A DNA stretch of 64,000 nt from JABAQJ01 sp046327745. GTDB taxonomy: Bacteria > Gemmatimonadota > Gemmatimonadetes > Gemmatimonadales > Gemmatimonadaceae. This document shows positions 61,718 to 64,000 of this stretch, in pieces. The notes under the pieces were generated by a model that saw nothing but the letters and a program-made list of their open reading frames with translations, did not search any database and was not told the origin of the DNA. Both the position numbers and the translations under genes were made by a program. The number at the start of each line of letters is the position of its first letter. Positions within the stretch are counted from its first letter, which is position 1. The stretch spans positions 66,668 through 130,667 of the forward strand of contig JAXLXV010000018.1 of assembly GCA_046327745.1 (NCBI GenBank), written 5' to 3'.

Positions 61718-62074
61718 TCACGTTGCCTTCACCCAAGCGGACCATTCCCCCTCCGCCAACCCAACCGTGAATCGATGAGCACAGCGACACATAGGCACAC
61801 GTAACAGCCCCGGCTCCTGACTCAACTTGTCCAGCCACCGCTCATCCGAGTACGACGCCTGTGCAAGCCCCAACTCAGCAAACCGACGACTGTCGCGAGC
61901 GATGAGCGCGGCAACGCCGAATTTTTGGGAAAAGCGCCGAATCTCGCCAAGCGCCGCCGGACGTTCGTCCAAGTCAACGAAGTGCGTCTTCACTCGCCGC
62001 TCCGCAAAGAACCGCAGCGCTTTGCGCGTCTCGGGGCTCTTACGTGTCCCAAAAACTTGCACTTCAATCGCCAT
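61718..62074 (-). CDS. ArsC/Spx-like thioredoxin-fold protein without the catalytic cysteine
   Basis: This 118-residue protein matches the ArsC fold: VQVFGTRKSPETRKALRFFAER at the start and the C-terminal FTVGLAEGEW block. The catalytic Cys position (GIKNC in YffB/Spx proteins) is Ser in GTRKSPETRKA, so it cannot act as an arsenate reductase. It may be regulatory or bind a partner. It is divergent from the YheT-like hydrolase. Confidence 0.75.
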   Translation of the reverse strand: MAIEVQVFGTRKSPETRKALRFFAERRVKTHFVDLDERPAALGEIRRFSQKFGVAALIARDSRRFAELGLAQASYSDERWLDKLSQEPGLLRVPMCRCAHRFTVGLAEGEWSAWVKAT

Positions 62075-62164
62075 CGGAATTCCTTTGCAACGTTAACGGT
62101 GGCACGAGAGGTGCCTTATGCCCCGGAGCCGACCCCTTTCCGTCCGCTGCCCGAATCTACACCC

Positions 62165-63178
62165 ATGAGCGAACAGTACGATCCAGCCTGGTGGCTACCA
62201 GACGGACACACTCAAACGCTCTTCGGGAAATTCTTCCGGAAGCGCTTTGACGTACCCATGGTCTCCGAACGGATCGAGACCCCGGATGGGGACTTTCTCG
62301 ACATTTGGCGATTGCATGCGGCATCGTCCGCTCCCCGACTGGTCGTTCTACACGGACTCGAAGGCAGTGCTCGATCAGAGTTCGTGACCGCGATTGCGAA
62401 GGCGGCGTCGGCCCGTGGATGGGGTGTGGACGTCATGGTCAACCGCGGCTGCGGCGATGAGATGAACCGCGCGCCACGATTCTACTTCGCCGGTGACTCG
62501 GACGAATTCGACACCGCGCTTTCGCACGTGACCCGTACCTATCCTCGTGCACCTCTGTTGCTGTGCGGAATTTCGTTGGGCGGCAATCTCCTGCTGAAGT
62601 GGCTTGGCGAGCAGGGGGCGGAGATCGAATCCAATGTCGTCGCCGCAGCTGCGCTCTCCGTGCCCTTCGACCTCGCGCGCTCTTGTCAGCGCATTGACAC
62701 GGGCGCGTCGCGGATCTACTCGCGAAACTTCCTCCGCACGATGAAGCCCAAGGCGCTCGCGAAGATCGCACAACATCCGGGCATCGCCTCAGCCGAAGCC
62801 GTACGGCGCGCAAATTCCATCTGGTCACTGGACGACGCGTTCACGGCAATCGTCCACGGCTTTCGCGATGCAGCGGACTACTACGCGAACTGCAGCTCAA
62901 TTCGTTTTCTTGACGCGATCCGAGTTCCAACACTCCTGCTCTCGGCGAAGGACGACCCGTTTCATCCGCCCGAAGTCTTGGATGATGTCGGACGGATCGC
63001 CCGGAAGAACGCAGCACTCCTGTGCGAATTCCCGGAAAAGGGCGGCCACGTAGGCTTTGTAGCAGGAGCCTTTCCCTGGCGGCCACGCTTCTATGCTGAG
63101 GAACGTGTGATCCAGTTCATGGAGCAGTGTATTGCATCGCGAGCTGGTTCGGTGTCACGCGCCGCCTCATCGTTCTAA
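62165..63178 (+). CDS. YheT-family alpha/beta hydrolase
   Basis: This 337-residue hydrolase begins PAWWLPDGHTQTLFGKF, typical of the YheT/ABHD1-3 family, with LHGLEGSARSEF for the oxyanion region, nucleophile Ser in GISLGGN and a late His in EKGGHVGF. It probably hydrolyses esters or lipids. ATG 62165 is right by alignment. Confidence 0.88.
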   Translation: MSEQYDPAWWLPDGHTQTLFGKFFRKRFDVPMVSERIETPDGDFLDIWRLHAASSAPRLVVLHGLEGSARSEFVTAIAKAASARGWGVDVMVNRGCGDEMNRAPRFYFAGDSDEFDTALSHVTRTYPRAPLLLCGISLGGNLLLKWLGEQGAEIESNVVAAAALSVPFDLARSCQRIDTGASRIYSRNFLRTMKPKALAKIAQHPGIASAEAVRRANSIWSLDDAFTAIVHGFRDAADYYANCSSIRFLDAIRVPTLLLSAKDDPFHPPEVLDDVGRIARKNAALLCEFPEKGGHVGFVAGAFPWRPRFYAEERVIQFMEQCIASRAGSVSRAASSF

Positions 63179-63308
63179 CAAGATCGTGCGACCTGTGGCC
63201 ATGCGGGAATACGATGCTGAGGAGCCAAACTGCAAATCTCCGGACTAACCTCGTAGCGACCGGGAGTCGCTGTTTGATTGAACCTGCGGGCCTTCTGAAA
63301 CGCGCAGA

Positions 63309-63863
63309 ATGATCATTCTCTATCTGATTCTCCTCTTTGCTGGTCTGGCCATCGGGGCAGTCGCGATGTGGCGAGGCATCGAGCGCCGAGATCCCAAGCA
63401 CCCGGCAGTTGATCGGCTCGGTCGTGAGGCTCCTGAGCTCCCAGTGTCACCCTCACCACTCGCTGTGGCGGGCGGCTTCTTATGCGCGGGCATCGTGGGA
63501 TATGAGCTGACCGTTCACAGCGCTATGGGCCCGGCAATAGTGCTGCTCGTTGCGGCTGGCGCCGGTGCTTGTGGCGCCTTTGCGGCGACAGTGCTCGTAA
63601 CCCGGTGGGCTATTCCTTCCGCCTTGGCTGCTCCCGAAGATCCTCGCTACTCGTTGCAGGGAATACCCGGCAAGGTGCTGAACAGCATTGGCCACGACGC
63701 CGCGGGCACCATCGCGTATGAGGCGAATGGTCAATCAGTTACGCTTCCGGCCAAGAGTGTGGATTCCAGCGTCATATCAGCCGGAACCGACGTGATTATC
63801 GAACGTATCGAGCAGGGCATCGCCTTTGTTGAGCCTTGGTCGCACGTGGAGACGAGGCTGTAA
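63309..63863 (+). CDS. NfeD-like membrane protein
   Basis: This 184-residue protein has three membrane segments (residues 1-21, 50-70 and 75-100) and a C-terminal OB-like domain (110-184) with GIPGKVLNSIGHDAAGTIAYEANGQ. NfeD proteins usually pair with SPFH scaffolds; here the SPFH gene is 40 kb away. It stands alone, with 130 bp of non-coding DNA upstream. Confidence 0.75.
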   Translation: MIILYLILLFAGLAIGAVAMWRGIERRDPKHPAVDRLGREAPELPVSPSPLAVAGGFLCAGIVGYELTVHSAMGPAIVLLVAAGAGACGAFAATVLVTRWAIPSALAAPEDPRYSLQGIPGKVLNSIGHDAAGTIAYEANGQSVTLPAKSVDSSVISAGTDVIIERIEQGIAFVEPWSHVETRL

Positions 63864-63881
63864 AATCGACTACAGCCTTCC

Positions 63882-63931
63882 GTCCGCCAGCTGATGAATT
63901 CGGTATGGTCTTTGCAAAGCCATAGGCGGAC
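63882..63931 (+). other. Structured intergenic element after the NfeD-like gene
   Basis: GTCCGCC (63882-63888) pairs with GGCGGAC (63925-63931) and encloses TATGG...CCATA with the 10-bp palindrome CTTTGCAAAG. There is no T tract. It may be an RNA structure or an operator next to the window edge. Confidence 0.35.
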
Positions 63932-64000
63932 CTGCCCCCCTTGCTAACGCGGCTGACGTTGGACCCCTGATCCGACGCGCCCACCACCTCGACCCCTGCT

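Noticed and set aside
1..64000. CRISPR arrays, insertion sequences, prophage or integrative elements
   Set aside because: I found no direct-repeat arrays with regular spacing, transposase or integrase genes, or tRNA-flanking attachment repeats.

Overview
The window is 64 kb of dense, high-G+C chromosomal DNA (about 60% by eye) with no insertion sequence, phage module or CRISPR array. It most likely comes from a diderm free-living bacterium of the Gemmatimonadota or a close relative. This is an inference from a combination of traits: menaquinone made by the futalosine route (mqnD), a type III glutamine synthetase beside an alpha-type GSI, many secreted and outer-membrane barrel proteins, signal peptides and lipoboxes, and rare CTA/TTA codons. 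No rRNA or ribosomal marker is present to settle the taxon.

Left part (1-13 kb): a truncated sulfatase-fold protein; an aromatic operon aroF-aroQ-tyrA (DAHP synthase, chorismate mutase, prephenate dehydrogenase) preceded by a complete tyrosine attenuator that I found by reading the leader; tRNA-Cys; then nitrogen metabolism: two single-domain PLP threonine/serine dehydratases, an arginase/agmatinase-family enzyme, GSIII behind a near-consensus sigma-54 promoter, and GSI. A Zn-dependent M15 peptidase carrying calcium-loop motifs sits among them.

Middle part (13-34 kb): mqnD, an HD-GYP response regulator, an acidic/lysine-rich histone-H1-like protein, a MerR regulator with an SDR enzyme and a plasmid-type RepA-like protein, CtpA protease, a TolB-like propeller, an SPFH protein, small zinc ribbons, a cold-shock protein, an NrtR-type regulator with a candidate operator, a GH3/NagZ lipoprotein with an Fe(II)-trafficking protein, and a fatty-acid desaturase. 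At 29.6-33.8 kb is the most unusual locus: three paralogous secreted beta-rich proteins, a PapD-like chaperone and an outer-membrane barrel, which I interpret as a reduced chaperone-usher-like surface-fibre system.

Right part (34-64 kb): MoeB-rhodanese; a tail-anchored protein with an [FeFe]-hydrogenase-like domain; Smr and PafA-like proteins; the arginine locus argCBD (minus) and argR, argGH (plus) with two matching ARG boxes; ispG; a degenerate RelA/SpoT-type HD protein; free-methionine-sulfoxide reductase; a degenerate tyrosine-autokinase-like protein; a cupredoxin behind a perfect CRP-type box; hisC-hisN; an M16 protease pair; murB; an Omp85-like barrel; TerC (apparently with an ATC start); a Cys-less ArsC-like protein; a YheT hydrolase and an NfeD protein.

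Regulation can be read in several places: a Tyr attenuator, ArgR boxes, a CRP box, sigma-54 and candidate NrtR operators, and at least two promoters that appear to give leaderless transcripts. A non-palindromic heptamer, CCTAACG, occurs 24 times across both strands and is clearly over-represented.
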